Assembly: GCF_041538065.1 (NCBI RefSeq)
Contig: NZ_JBGORW010000011.1
Location: 1-63,161, forward strand
Source: Leptotrichia hongkongensis
GTDB taxonomy: Bacteria; Fusobacteriota; Fusobacteriia; Fusobacteriales; Leptotrichiaceae
Length of the DNA: 63,161 nt
Direction: 5' to 3'
Positions within the stretch are counted from its first letter, which is position 1. The number at the start of each line of letters is the position of its first letter. A program made the position numbers and the translations under genes. Shown piece after piece: positions 35,730 to 43,770 of the stretch. The notes below the pieces were generated by a model. That model was not told the DNA's origin, searched no databases, and was given only the letters and a program-made list of their open reading frames with translations.

Positions 35730-36142
35730 TTTAAAGTTCTCCTTACTTTTATGATTTTCAATATAATTATATCACATTTTTATATTAAATAAAGTTTTTT
35801 TATTAGTATTTTTAGATATTAGATATAGTATAGATATAGTATATAAAATAAAAAAATTTTATATAACATGAAGAGTAAGAGTATAAAATACTAGAAGAAG
35901 CAAAAGAAATATAAATCTAATGAATATAATAAGGTAATAAGGGTGTATAATTTATCATTTAAATTACATAACATACATTATCGGACTATAAATTAATTTA
36001 AAATATAACATTATTTTTTTAATAATTAAATTAATTAATACGTCCGATAAAATACTTTATATTAATTATTGTGTTAATATTTCCAATCATTATATCATTT
36101 CATTTAATATATCATAATATATATATCATGCGTATCTTCTTT
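35730..36142 (-). other. Gap upstream of the integrase
   Basis: 413 bases without a gene. On the minus strand an extended -10 (TGATATAAT at 35774-35766) could drive the integrase. Near 35812-35843 the motif TAGATATAGTA is repeated in tandem, a possible arm site. The 73-bp inverted-repeat element at 35978-36050 lies behind. Confidence 0.45.
35978..36050. repeat. 73-bp inverted-repeat element
   Basis: TTATCGGAC at the left end and GTCCGATAA at the right end, with arms matching over about 22 of 24 positions (one gap) around an A/T-rich loop. It could be a second MITE type, a long terminator-like hairpin, or a recombinase site near the integrase. The same nonamer occurs alone at 13554. Confidence 0.5.
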
Positions 36143-39100
36143 TTAACTTAAATTATACAATTCATATATCAATTCTTGTGGTATTTTCTCATCTAACTTC
36201 CACAAAATCCTCATTGGTTTATCTCCATAGCTTTTATAATAATTGGCTTTTCCTAGATAAATAAATGGATTTGTTTTATTATTATTCATAAACGCATATT
36301 TTCTTATAAATATGTGGACATTATACCCTAATTCACTATGGTTTGTGAACATTTTCCCGACACTTGAGTTATGGGCTGTTTTAGGTTGGCTTATCCATTG
36401 AATTAAGTTGTCAGCAAATAAAGAATTATCGTATTTTAAGTTTTCTTGTAAAATATGAGTTTTGTCAATTGTTGCAAAAAGACAAATATCCTTGTCTGTA
36501 TTTGCATAACCTGCTCTCCAGCTTCCTTTTGGTACTTTGGAATCCAGTAAAATTTGGAGTTCTATTCTTTTATATTTTTTGTATGGAATCAGAATATTCT
36601 CATTAAATATCGATAAATTATTACTTCTCTTAAATTCTGACAATCCTAGGTATAGTAATTCTTTTAGACGAATCTTGAAATTATAATTTGAATTTTGAGA
36701 ATTATCTAAATTTATAAGTTTTAAGTTTATTTCATTGTTGTTATCAATTTTATTTATACTTTGAAATACTTTTCTGTAATTTTCAGAGATTTTAAATAAA
36801 TTATTATTTTTTGAATTTTGTTCTAAAATTTTATCTTCAACTAATTCTTTAAAAATACGATTTACAACGTATTCTTTTTCAAAATTGTCTTTAATATTAA
36901 AATAATTTTTGTACTCATTAATAATGATTTCTGAAGTTATGAACTCATTATTTATCAAATAATTTATAATTAAATACGTAAATGGCTCTACAAGTGTCAA
37001 TTTTTTTTCTAAATATGCCAAAAATTCAATTTCTTCTGAATTTAAAGATATTTTATTCATTTTTAGAATTTCAGGATTTTCAAATTGTAACTGTGCATTA
37101 TAAAATGAGCCTAATTTTAGGGATAATTCTTGAAATAATTCGATATTTGTATCAAAATCACTTACTTTTAAAATTTCATTTTCAGATTTGCCAATTTCTT
37201 CTTTATAATCTAAATACAAGTCTTTTAAAATATTTTTAGAGCTAAAGTTAATTTTTTCGATTTTTTCAATAATACGATTTTGACAAACTCTATCCAGCTC
37301 TACATAGCATGATTTTGGAATATTTGAAAATTGATTTTTTATTTCGTTTATAATTTTTTCTTTTTTAGTAAATAAAGTATCCTTGTTGTCAACTTCGTTT
37401 GAAAAATAATTTATTAGCAAATAATCTTTCTTATGATTTCCAATAAAATCAATAATTGTAACAAAATCTTTATTTTCAGCTTTTCTTAATCCTCTTCCAA
37501 TTTGCTGTATAAAAATTGTTGAGGACATTGTGGGACGTAAGAATAGCAGTAAATTAATTGTTGGGATGTCAATTCCTTCATTTAAAATATCTACTACACA
37601 TAAAATTTCAATTTTTTTATTTTTAAATTTTTCTAAAATTTCTGCTCTTTCGTTTGAGCTTGTATTTGCTGTGATTACAGCCGATTTATAGCCTTTGTTT
37701 GTAAATTCTTCTTTCATGAAAAAAGCATGCTCTATATTTTGGCAAAATGCGACAGCACTTAATTTGTCGCCATCAAAACCAAACTTATTGATTTTTTCAA
37801 CAATATAATCGGTACGTGTGTTCAGTAATAAATTTTCTAATAATACCTTTTCATTATATTTCCCATTTTTGTAAGGAATATTATCATAATTAATCATGTA
37901 ATCATTCACGCCAAAATAATGAAAAGGCACAATCAAATCCTCTTCCAAAGCCTCTTTTATTCCAATTTCATCCACAACATTATAGTCACAAAGTGAAAGA
38001 ATATCCTTGCCATCCATACGTTTCGGAGTTGCTGTCAAACCTAGTAAAAATTTACTCTGAAAATACGATAGTGTATTTAAATAACTGTCTGACATTGAAT
38101 GATGAAATTCGTCAACTATGATATAATCAAAAAAATTATATTTAAATTCATTGTAACAATTTCTTAATGATTGAATAGAAGCAAAAATCATTCTTTTATT
38201 AGTTTCTTTTAAGCCACCGTAAATTCTTCCAAATTCATTTTTATCGATTTTGAGAATTCTCGAAAAGACATTCATTGCATTTTCCAGCAATTCTTCACGA
38301 TGAGCGATAAACAAAAACTTTATATTTGAATTTTTGGACTTTCCATCATTTGTTTCAAATATAAAATTTTTATTGTTAGAGTTAATTTCAAAAAATTGTT
38401 TTATATCCATTGCAGCAAGGTAAGTTTTTCCCGTACCTGTTGCAGAAATCACAAGACCCTTTTTATTTCCGTTTTCTCTTGTTTCCTTCAACTTTTCTAA
38501 AACTTTTTTTTGCATGCTGTTTGGAATAAATTCATCTCTTTGTGTTATTTTTGTTTTTCTATAATCAAATGTATTTTGTGTGTTTATAGATTTTTTATAT
38601 TTTTCATATTCATCAATAAAATCTTCTGTTAATTCTATCGCTTCATTACTGTGCCACAATTTCTCAAATTGATTTAGTGATTTTTCATAAATATTAAAAA
38701 AACTGCTATCTGTCAGTTTTACATTCCATTCTTCTGCCGAATACAAGGCACTTTGGCTAATATTAGAGGATCCGATTATAACACTATGATATTTTTCTTT
38801 TTCAAACAAATATGCTTTTGTGTGAAAACTCTCGCTTGAATTATTATAAATCTTTACTTTTATATTTTTATACGACAATAGTTTTCGTAATGCCTTCGAG
38901 TCTGTAATATTCAGATAAACAGATGTTATAATTTCTCCTTGAATGCCTTGTTTTTCTAGTTCGTCCAAAGTGCTTATTAAAAGCTGTATACCTGAGTATT
39001 TTATAAAACTTACTATAAAATAGAATTTTTTACAGTTTAATAATTCCTGTTTTAAATAAATAAAAAAATTACGAAACTTTACTTTTTCGTTTATAATTAG

Positions 39101-39415
39101 TTCATTTATATTTCCGATTATATCGCTATTCTTTCGTTTTAACGGTAATTCAAAGTGAAAATCAGTATTTTGAATTTTTATTTTTTCTGATTCATCTGTA
39201 AACGCCCGATTTAATAAATACAACTGTTTTTCAGTAAATTCAATAACTTTTTGATAATCATTTTTTCCAATAAAATCAGAAATTTTTTCTGAAAAAGTTT
39301 CCAGAACTTCAAATTCTAAATTTTCCTTGTATTCAGTTATTTCTAAAAAATTATTATTTTTTTCTTCTGTATTTATTAAATTATTTGGCTCAGATTTTTT
39401 TACTAAAATACTCAT
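36143..39415 (-). CDS. PLD-type nuclease / SF2 helicase / DUF3427 protein
   Basis: A three-part DNA-processing enzyme, 1090 residues. The start is the ATG at 39415 after GGAG. Residues about 100-235 are a phospholipase-D-like nuclease with one HKD motif (SFHTKAYLFEKEKYHSV, then IIGSSNIS). Residues about 300-700 are a superfamily 2 helicase: Walker A SATGTGKTYLAA (about 327-338), DEAD variant DEFHHS (about 434), LGLTATPKRMDG, and motif VI QQIGRGLRKAEN (about 638). The C-terminal part (about 960-1090, SWRAGYANTDKDICLF and HNSSVGKMFTNHSELG) is DUF3427. Such proteins are widespread, and links to DNA repair or phage defence are proposed, not proven. It lies 63 bases after a DnaQ-type exonuclease. 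Confidence 0.9.
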   Translation of the reverse strand: MSILVKKSEPNNLINTEEKNNNFLEITEYKENLEFEVLETFSEKISDFIGKNDYQKVIEFTEKQLYLLNRAFTDESEKIKIQNTDFHFELPLKRKNSDIIGNINELIINEKVKFRNFFIYLKQELLNCKKFYFIVSFIKYSGIQLLISTLDELEKQGIQGEIITSVYLNITDSKALRKLLSYKNIKVKIYNNSSESFHTKAYLFEKEKYHSVIIGSSNISQSALYSAEEWNVKLTDSSFFNIYEKSLNQFEKLWHSNEAIELTEDFIDEYEKYKKSINTQNTFDYRKTKITQRDEFIPNSMQKKVLEKLKETRENGNKKGLVISATGTGKTYLAAMDIKQFFEINSNNKNFIFETNDGKSKNSNIKFLFIAHREELLENAMNVFSRILKIDKNEFGRIYGGLKETNKRMIFASIQSLRNCYNEFKYNFFDYIIVDEFHHSMSDSYLNTLSYFQSKFLLGLTATPKRMDGKDILSLCDYNVVDEIGIKEALEEDLIVPFHYFGVNDYMINYDNIPYKNGKYNEKVLLENLLLNTRTDYIVEKINKFGFDGDKLSAVAFCQNIEHAFFMKEEFTNKGYKSAVITANTSSNERAEILEKFKNKKIEILCVVDILNEGIDIPTINLLLFLRPTMSSTIFIQQIGRGLRKAENKDFVTIIDFIGNHKKDYLLINYFSNEVDNKDTLFTKKEKIINEIKNQFSNIPKSCYVELDRVCQNRIIEKIEKINFSSKNILKDLYLDYKEEIGKSENEILKVSDFDTNIELFQELSLKLGSFYNAQLQFENPEILKMNKISLNSEEIEFLAYLEKKLTLVEPFTYLIINYLINNEFITSEIIINEYKNYFNIKDNFEKEYVVNRIFKELVEDKILEQNSKNNNLFKISENYRKVFQSINKIDNNNEINLKLINLDNSQNSNYNFKIRLKELLYLGLSEFKRSNNLSIFNENILIPYKKYKRIELQILLDSKVPKGSWRAGYANTDKDICLFATIDKTHILQENLKYDNSLFADNLIQWISQPKTAHNSSVGKMFTNHSELGYNVHIFIRKYAFMNNNKTNPFIYLGKANYYKSYGDKPMRILWKLDEKIPQELIYELYNLS

Positions 39416-39478
39416 TTTCACTCCATTTATTTTACTTTAATTATATTTTTTGACTTTACATAAATATTTTTTCAAAAA

Positions 39479-40117
39479 TTATTCTTTTTCTAAAAATTCT
39501 AAAATTCGTTTATTTCCAGTCTTATGCTTCATCATCTTGAAGAAAATTCTAAACATTATAAGAACATCGTAATAACTACCGTGAAGCTGACTTTCTTCAA
39601 ATGGGATATTATAGTAATTGGCACATTCCATAAGTTTTGGCCATTTGTAATTTCCGTACGAAGAACCGTTTACTTTAACGATGTCTATATTTGTTAGCAT
39701 TGTATCAAATTGATTTTGCAGAGGAAAATCTACGAAGCTTCTGTCAAATTTTATGTTATGGGCTACAAAATGGTTTGTATCCTGACAAAACAAAAAGAAA
39801 TTATCCATATCTTCCTTAAAAGTTAAAGGATATTCAATTCCTGTATTTTGAATAATATTTTTTCTTTCACTTAAAATTACATCATCTGTCAATCCGTTTA
39901 CACTAACTGCCCCTTCGTTTAACTCCTCACCTTCATTTCTGAAATAAAATCTGTTAAATTCAGATACTTTTTTCCATTTATTTCTTTCTTCTCCAGAATT
40001 TTCAGAATTATAATTCACTTTTATTGCAGACATTGACAAAACAGAACTTCCCTGAAATCCATTTGTTTCCACATCAAAAAATATTATATTCTTATTTAGT
40101 TTTTTTTCTTTGTTCAC
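39479..40117 (-). CDS. DnaQ-like 3'-5' exonuclease (DEDDh)
   Basis: 212 residues, GTG start. The DEDDh residues are seen: Asp and Glu in IIFFDVETNGFQGSS (about 11-25), Asp in VAHNIKFDRSFVD (about 118-130), and His/Asp in LHGSYYDVLIMF (near 178-190). It lacks a polymerase or helicase domain. It sits 42 bases after lepA and 63 before the PLD-helicase, all on one strand, so these three are probably one operon. It may trim DNA ends made by its neighbour. That pairing is inference. Confidence 0.85.
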   Translation of the reverse strand: MNKEKKLNKNIIFFDVETNGFQGSSVLSMSAIKVNYNSENSGEERNKWKKVSEFNRFYFRNEGEELNEGAVSVNGLTDDVILSERKNIIQNTGIEYPLTFKEDMDNFFLFCQDTNHFVAHNIKFDRSFVDFPLQNQFDTMLTNIDIVKVNGSSYGNYKWPKLMECANYYNIPFEESQLHGSYYDVLIMFRIFFKMMKHKTGNKRILEFLEKE

Positions 40118-40159
40118 TTTTTTCTCTTTTCCTTATATTTTTACACAAGATATAAAAAA

Positions 40160-41956
40160 TTAATCATTTAGTTTTAATACTGATAAAAACGCCTCTTGCG
40201 GTATTTCTACATTTCCGATTGCCTTCATACGTTTTTTACCTTCTTTTTGTTTTTCTAATAATTTTTTCTTACGTGTAATATCTCCACCATAACATTTTGC
40301 AAGCACGTTCTTTCTAAGTGCCTTAATTGTTTCCCTTGCAATTATTTTTGTACCCAATGCAGCCTGTAATGGTATTTCAAACTGCTGTCTCGGAATTACA
40401 TCTTTTAATTTTTCAACGATTGCACGTCCTCTGTAATAGGCATTATCTTTATGAGCAATGAATGAAAAGGCATCTACTGGATTTCCACTTACCAAAATAT
40501 CCACTTTTACCAAGTCTGATTCCTTATATCCAATCATTTCATATTCAAATGAAGCATACCCTTTTGTACGTGATTTCAATTTATCATAAAAATCAATTAC
40601 TATTTCTGCAAGCGGCAAGTCGTAACTTATCATTGTACGAGTTTCATCAAGGTAATTCATATTAAGGAAAGTTCCTCTTTTTTCCTGACAAAGCTCCATT
40701 ACGTTTCCAACATAATCCTTTGGAACAATAATTGTCCCTTTTACATAAGGCTCTTCAATGTACTTTTTCCCTTCCGGAAATTCCGCAGGGTTGTCAATTA
40801 CAATCATTTCCCCTTGTTCAGGTGTTACGTTATATTTAACCGACGGTGCTGTTGAAATCAAGTCAATGTTAAATTCACGACGTAATCTTTCTACAACTAT
40901 TTCCATGTGTAAAAGTCCTAAAAATCCACATCTGAATCCAAATCCCAATGCAAGAGATGTTTCTGGAGCATAAGATAATGAAGCATCATTCAACTGTAAT
41001 TTTTCTAATGCTTCCCTTAAATCTTCATAATCATCTGTTGAAACTGGATAAATTCCCGCAAAAACCATACTTAATGCAGGACGGTATCCTTCAAGAGCTG
41101 TATCTGTCGGATTTTTTACGTGCGTAATTGTATCCCCAACTTGTGTATCTTTGATTGACTTAATTCCTGTTATAATATATCCAACTGAGCCAACTGTCAA
41201 TTCATCAACTTCCTTCATTTTAGGCGAGAAAATTCCAACTTCCAATACGTCAAATTCCTTTTCAGTAGACATAATCTTAATTCTGTCTCCTTTTGCAATT
41301 TTCCCTTCAATTATTCTAATGTATGTTATAACTCCTCTAAAATCATCGTAATGCGAGTCAAAAATTAACGCCTTCAAAGGATTGTTAATTTCACCTTTAG
41401 GTGCAGGAATATGCTCAATAATTGATTCCAGCAAATCTTCAATTCCAAATCCAGTTTTTCCAGAAACAAGAACAGCATCGTCTGCTGGAAGCCCAATAAC
41501 TTCCTCTATTTCCAGCTTAACCTTGTCAGGATCAGCTGAAGGTAAGTCAATCTTGTTTATAACAGGCAATATTTCCAAATCGTTTTCCAAAGCCAAATAC
41601 ACATTTGCCAATGTCTGTGCTTCAATTCCCTGTGCAGCGTCAACTACAAGCAAGGCTCCATCACAAGCGGCAAGCGATCTTGATACTTCGTAAATAAAAT
41701 CGACGTGTCCCGGCGTATCAATTAAATTTAACTCATAAGTCTCGCCGTTTCGAGCCTTATACTTCAACGTAACTGCTTGTGCCTTAATCGTTATTCCTTT
41801 TTCTCTTTCTAAATCCATACTATCCAACAGCTGATCTACCATTTCCCTTTGCGTTACAGTTCCTGTCTGTTCCAAAAGCCTGTCCGCAATAGTTGATTTT
41901 CCATGATCAATGTGTGCTATTATCGAAAAATTTCTTTTATTTTTTTGATCCAACAT
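40160..41956 (-). CDS. lepA: Elongation factor 4 (LepA)
   Basis: Ribosome-dependent GTPase that helps initiation or back-translocation under stress. 598 residues, the standard size. GTPase motifs: AHIDHGKSTIADRLL (about 12-26), DTPGHVDFIYEVSRSLAACD, VINKIDLP. LepA-specific features are the domain with FGFRCGFLGLLHMEIVVERL and the C-terminal AKCYGGDITRKKKLLEKQKE followed by IGNVEIPQEAFLSVLKL. Good GGAGGAAAC site. It heads the unit with the exonuclease and PLD-helicase genes. Confidence 0.98.
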   Translation of the reverse strand: MLDQKNKRNFSIIAHIDHGKSTIADRLLEQTGTVTQREMVDQLLDSMDLEREKGITIKAQAVTLKYKARNGETYELNLIDTPGHVDFIYEVSRSLAACDGALLVVDAAQGIEAQTLANVYLALENDLEILPVINKIDLPSADPDKVKLEIEEVIGLPADDAVLVSGKTGFGIEDLLESIIEHIPAPKGEINNPLKALIFDSHYDDFRGVITYIRIIEGKIAKGDRIKIMSTEKEFDVLEVGIFSPKMKEVDELTVGSVGYIITGIKSIKDTQVGDTITHVKNPTDTALEGYRPALSMVFAGIYPVSTDDYEDLREALEKLQLNDASLSYAPETSLALGFGFRCGFLGLLHMEIVVERLRREFNIDLISTAPSVKYNVTPEQGEMIVIDNPAEFPEGKKYIEEPYVKGTIIVPKDYVGNVMELCQEKRGTFLNMNYLDETRTMISYDLPLAEIVIDFYDKLKSRTKGYASFEYEMIGYKESDLVKVDILVSGNPVDAFSFIAHKDNAYYRGRAIVEKLKDVIPRQQFEIPLQAALGTKIIARETIKALRKNVLAKCYGGDITRKKKLLEKQKEGKKRMKAIGNVEIPQEAFLSVLKLND

Positions 41957-42011
41957 TTATATTGTTTCCTCCGTTTACTCGTTTATTATCTTCTTTATTA
42001 TATTTTTAAAA

Positions 42012-42044
42012 TGAGTAACTATTCTATCCGAATCTAGTTACTCA
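42012..42044 (-). terminator. Perfect 10-base inverted repeat upstream of lepA
   Basis: TGAGTAACTA and TAGTTACTCA around a 13-base loop. On the minus strand it is followed by TTTT then A-rich sequence, so it may end ydcF transcription. It could also be an operator for lepA. Confidence 0.5.
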
Positions 42045-42152
42045 GCAATATGTATATTATATAATAATTTTGCATTTTTTCATAGTCTTTGTGAAAAATA
42101 TTTTACCAAAATTCAGTTATTTTTTATATTATATTTTAATTTTTCGTAAAAT

Positions 42153-42257
42153 TATAATAAAATCACTTTAAAACTGAACTTCAAGACCATGACTATTTTA
42201 TTCAAACCTAGAGTTTATATAATATAGTACATTTTAAAATGGGAAATAAAAATTATA
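42153..42257 (+). mobile_element. 105-bp MITE-like element, copy C
   Basis: Starts TATAATAAAATCACTTTAAA, holds GACTATTTTATTCAAACCT, and ends AATTATA. Same length and order as the other copies, with a diverged right arm (AAATGGGAAATAAAAATTA). Confidence 0.6.
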
Positions 42258-42280
42258 TTAGTATCACTTAAATTATAAAT

Positions 42281-42946
42281 TTATTTAACTTTTAACTGAT
42301 TCCCAGATTGAAAAATAAAATAATTTATATTTGACAAAAATTCTCTAAAATATGATTTTGGTATTGAAATAAGCGGTGTTTTAGCAGGAAGTCCGTAAAT
42401 TTCATAATTTTCATTGTTAAATCCAACTTTTCTAGCAATATTTTTAGAACGGAAAATATGATAATCATTCGTTACAATCAATACTTTAATTTTTCGATTT
42501 TTTTCATTATTATTTAGAACATTTTTACTATTTTCAATATTTTTTATCTTCTCAAGGCCAAATCTAAAATTCTCAACAGTATTCTTGGATTTATCTTCTA
42601 AAACTATTCTATCTGCACTAATTCCATTTTTCAAAAGTTCCCTTTTTATCGCCAATCCTTCTGCAACACCTTCATTTTTCCCTTGTCCACCAGTCGCAAT
42701 AACCTTAACTTCTGGATTTTTTTTTAAATACTCCGTTGCAGCCTTTATTCTTTCCATAAGTGATTTAGTCGGATTTTCTCCTTGTACTCTTGCTCCCAGT
42801 ATTATTACATAATCTACTTTTTTATTTTCATTTACGGCTTTTCTATCGGTTGTATATTCTTTTATTATAAAATATTGCACAAAGCAAAATAAAAAAACAA
42901 ATAAGATAATAGAAATTTTTATTATTGTTATAATCGTATTCTTCAT
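42281..42946 (-). CDS. YdcF/SanA-type DUF218 membrane protein
   Basis: 221 residues. An N-terminal membrane helix (about 7-27) anchors a DUF218 domain: VDYVIILGARVQGENPTKSL (about 45-64), VIATGGQGKNEGVAEG and VLEDKSKNTVENFRFGLEKI, with later IVTNDYHIFRSKNIARK. Members act in envelope integrity or vancomycin-type sensitivity in enteric bacteria (SanA), with unknown chemistry. The ribosome site is weak (CGAGAA). A short terminator-like hairpin lies 39 bases upstream on the same strand (42985-43008). Confidence 0.85.
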   Translation of the reverse strand: MKNTIITIIKISIILFVFLFCFVQYFIIKEYTTDRKAVNENKKVDYVIILGARVQGENPTKSLMERIKAATEYLKKNPEVKVIATGGQGKNEGVAEGLAIKRELLKNGISADRIVLEDKSKNTVENFRFGLEKIKNIENSKNVLNNNEKNRKIKVLIVTNDYHIFRSKNIARKVGFNNENYEIYGLPAKTPLISIPKSYFREFLSNINYFIFQSGNQLKVK

Positions 42947-42984
42947 AAATTCTCGATTTTAAAAGTATCCTTTCTTAAAATAAA

Positions 42985-43008
42985 GGCTGTTCCATTTCTG
43001 AAACAACC
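42985..43008 (-). terminator. Terminator of a short divergent transcript, or attenuator before the YdcF gene
   Basis: On the minus strand GGTTGTT pairs with AACAGCC (one G-U) around ten bases, then TTTATTTT. No minus-strand gene ends here, so it belongs to a short RNA starting near 43075 or acts as an attenuator ahead of the gene at 42946. Confidence 0.5.
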
Positions 43009-43081
43009 ACTATAAAATAATTATTCTTTCACGATAGCTGTAAAATCACTATAGTCCTGAACTTTAAAAACTCTTTTAAAT

Positions 43082-43110
43082 ATTTTATTATATTTTACAA
43101 TAATTGTCAA
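43082..43110 (-). promoter_or_regulatory. Divergent promoter beside the toxin-antitoxin operon
   Basis: On the minus strand TTGACA, a 17-base spacer and TAAAAT (43087-43082). A transcript of about 90 bases would run from here to the hairpin at 42985. It could contain a frame ending FKVQDYSDFTAIVKE but has no ATG. Its -35 lies only 21 bases from that of the toxin-antitoxin promoter. Confidence 0.55.
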
Positions 43111-43131
43111 TTTTTTGTTTTTATTTTTTAA

Positions 43132-43170
43132 TTGACATTTTGTACAAAAAGAACTATAATAAATTGTACA
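43132..43170 (+). promoter_or_regulatory. Promoter and operator of the YefM-YoeB pair
   Basis: TTGACA (43132-43137), 17-base spacer, TATAAT (43155-43160). Two TGTACA boxes (43141-43146 and 43165-43170) sit in TTGTACAA palindromes 24 bases apart, one in the spacer and one just past the -10. TGTACA is the known core operator of YefM-YoeB systems, so self-repression is expected. Confidence 0.8.
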
Positions 43171-43193
43171 AAAACTATAAAGGAGTGATAAAT

Positions 43194-43448
43194 ATGTTAG
43201 CTGTAAGTTTTTCAACAATGAGAAGTAATTTAAAAAGTTATTGTGATAAAGCAGTGAAAGAAAATGAAGATGTAATTGTAACAAGAAAAAATGAAGAAAA
43301 TGTAGTTTTAATAAATCTTGAAAAATATAATCAATTTTTGAAAGCAGTCCAAAATGCTGAATATCTTGCAAAAATAGATAGAGGATTTTCTCAGATGAAA
43401 AGTGGAAAAGGACAAGTTCATGATTTAATCGAGGTCGATGATGAATAA
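43194..43448 (+). CDS. YefM/Phd-family antitoxin
   Basis: 84 residues, start MLAVSFSTMRSNLKSYCDKA after AAGGAGTG. A longer frame upstream runs through the promoter and is not used. The N-terminal Phd/YefM DNA-binding fold includes the strand-helix VIVTRKNEENVVLINLEKYN (about 32-51). The disordered C-terminal tail (KSGKGQVHDLIEVDDE) would wrap the toxin. It overlaps the toxin gene and is expected to be unstable and to repress its own promoter through the TGTACA boxes. Confidence 0.92.
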   Translation: MLAVSFSTMRSNLKSYCDKAVKENEDVIVTRKNEENVVLINLEKYNQFLKAVQNAEYLAKIDRGFSQMKSGKGQVHDLIEVDDE

Positions 43449-43695
43449 ATTATGGACTGATGATGGCTGGGCAGATTATTTATATTGGCAATCTCAAGAT
43501 AAAAAAACTTTAAAAAGAATTAACGAACTCATAAAAGATATTGAAAGAAATGGGGCATTGAATGGAATAGGCAAACCTGAAGCTTTGAAATATAGAAAAG
43601 GATTTAGTCGAAGAATTGACGAAACTAACAGGCTTGTCTATGCCATTGATGAAAATGGGGTTTTATGGATAATTTCTTGTAGAGGACATTATTAA
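43441..43695 (+). CDS. YoeB/Txe-family mRNA endonuclease toxin
   Basis: A ribosome-dependent RNase of the RelE superfamily. 84 residues from MNKLWTDDGWADYLYWQSQD. ATG 43441 is six bases after GAGG, and another ATG at 43438 is too close. It has the YoeB signature IGKPEALKYRKGFSRRIDET (about 44-63) with Glu and Arg catalytic residues, LVYAIDENG, and the terminal strand ISCRGHY with a final His-Tyr. The start overlaps the antitoxin end by eight bases, as is usual for these pairs. Confidence 0.94.
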   Translation: MNKLWTDDGWADYLYWQSQDKKTLKRINELIKDIERNGALNGIGKPEALKYRKGFSRRIDETNRLVYAIDENGVLWIISCRGHY

Positions 43696-43721
43696 AATTT
43701 TAATTTTTTACAATAAATTAA

Positions 43722-43747
43722 AAAGAGTGACACTTAATCCACTCTTT
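43722..43747. terminator. Bidirectional terminator between toxin and ABC exporter
   Basis: AAAGAGTG / CACTCTTT stem with a ten-base loop. On the plus strand ATTTTTT follows, and on the minus strand TTTAATTT follows, so it serves both converging units. Confidence 0.85.
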
Positions 43748-43770
43748 ATTTTTTACACAAATATTTTAAT

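Larger units (their letters stand above)
41957..42280 (-). other. Gap between lepA and the YdcF gene
   Basis: 324 bases holding a perfect 10-base inverted repeat (42012-42044) and MITE-like copy C (42153-42257). The lepA promoter is not clear. No reading frame of note. Confidence 0.5.

Noticed and set aside
43021..43371. Minus-strand frame opposite the antitoxin gene
   Set aside because: Mostly His/Leu-rich shadow of the antitoxin. Only its last 18 codons fall in the short divergent transcript.
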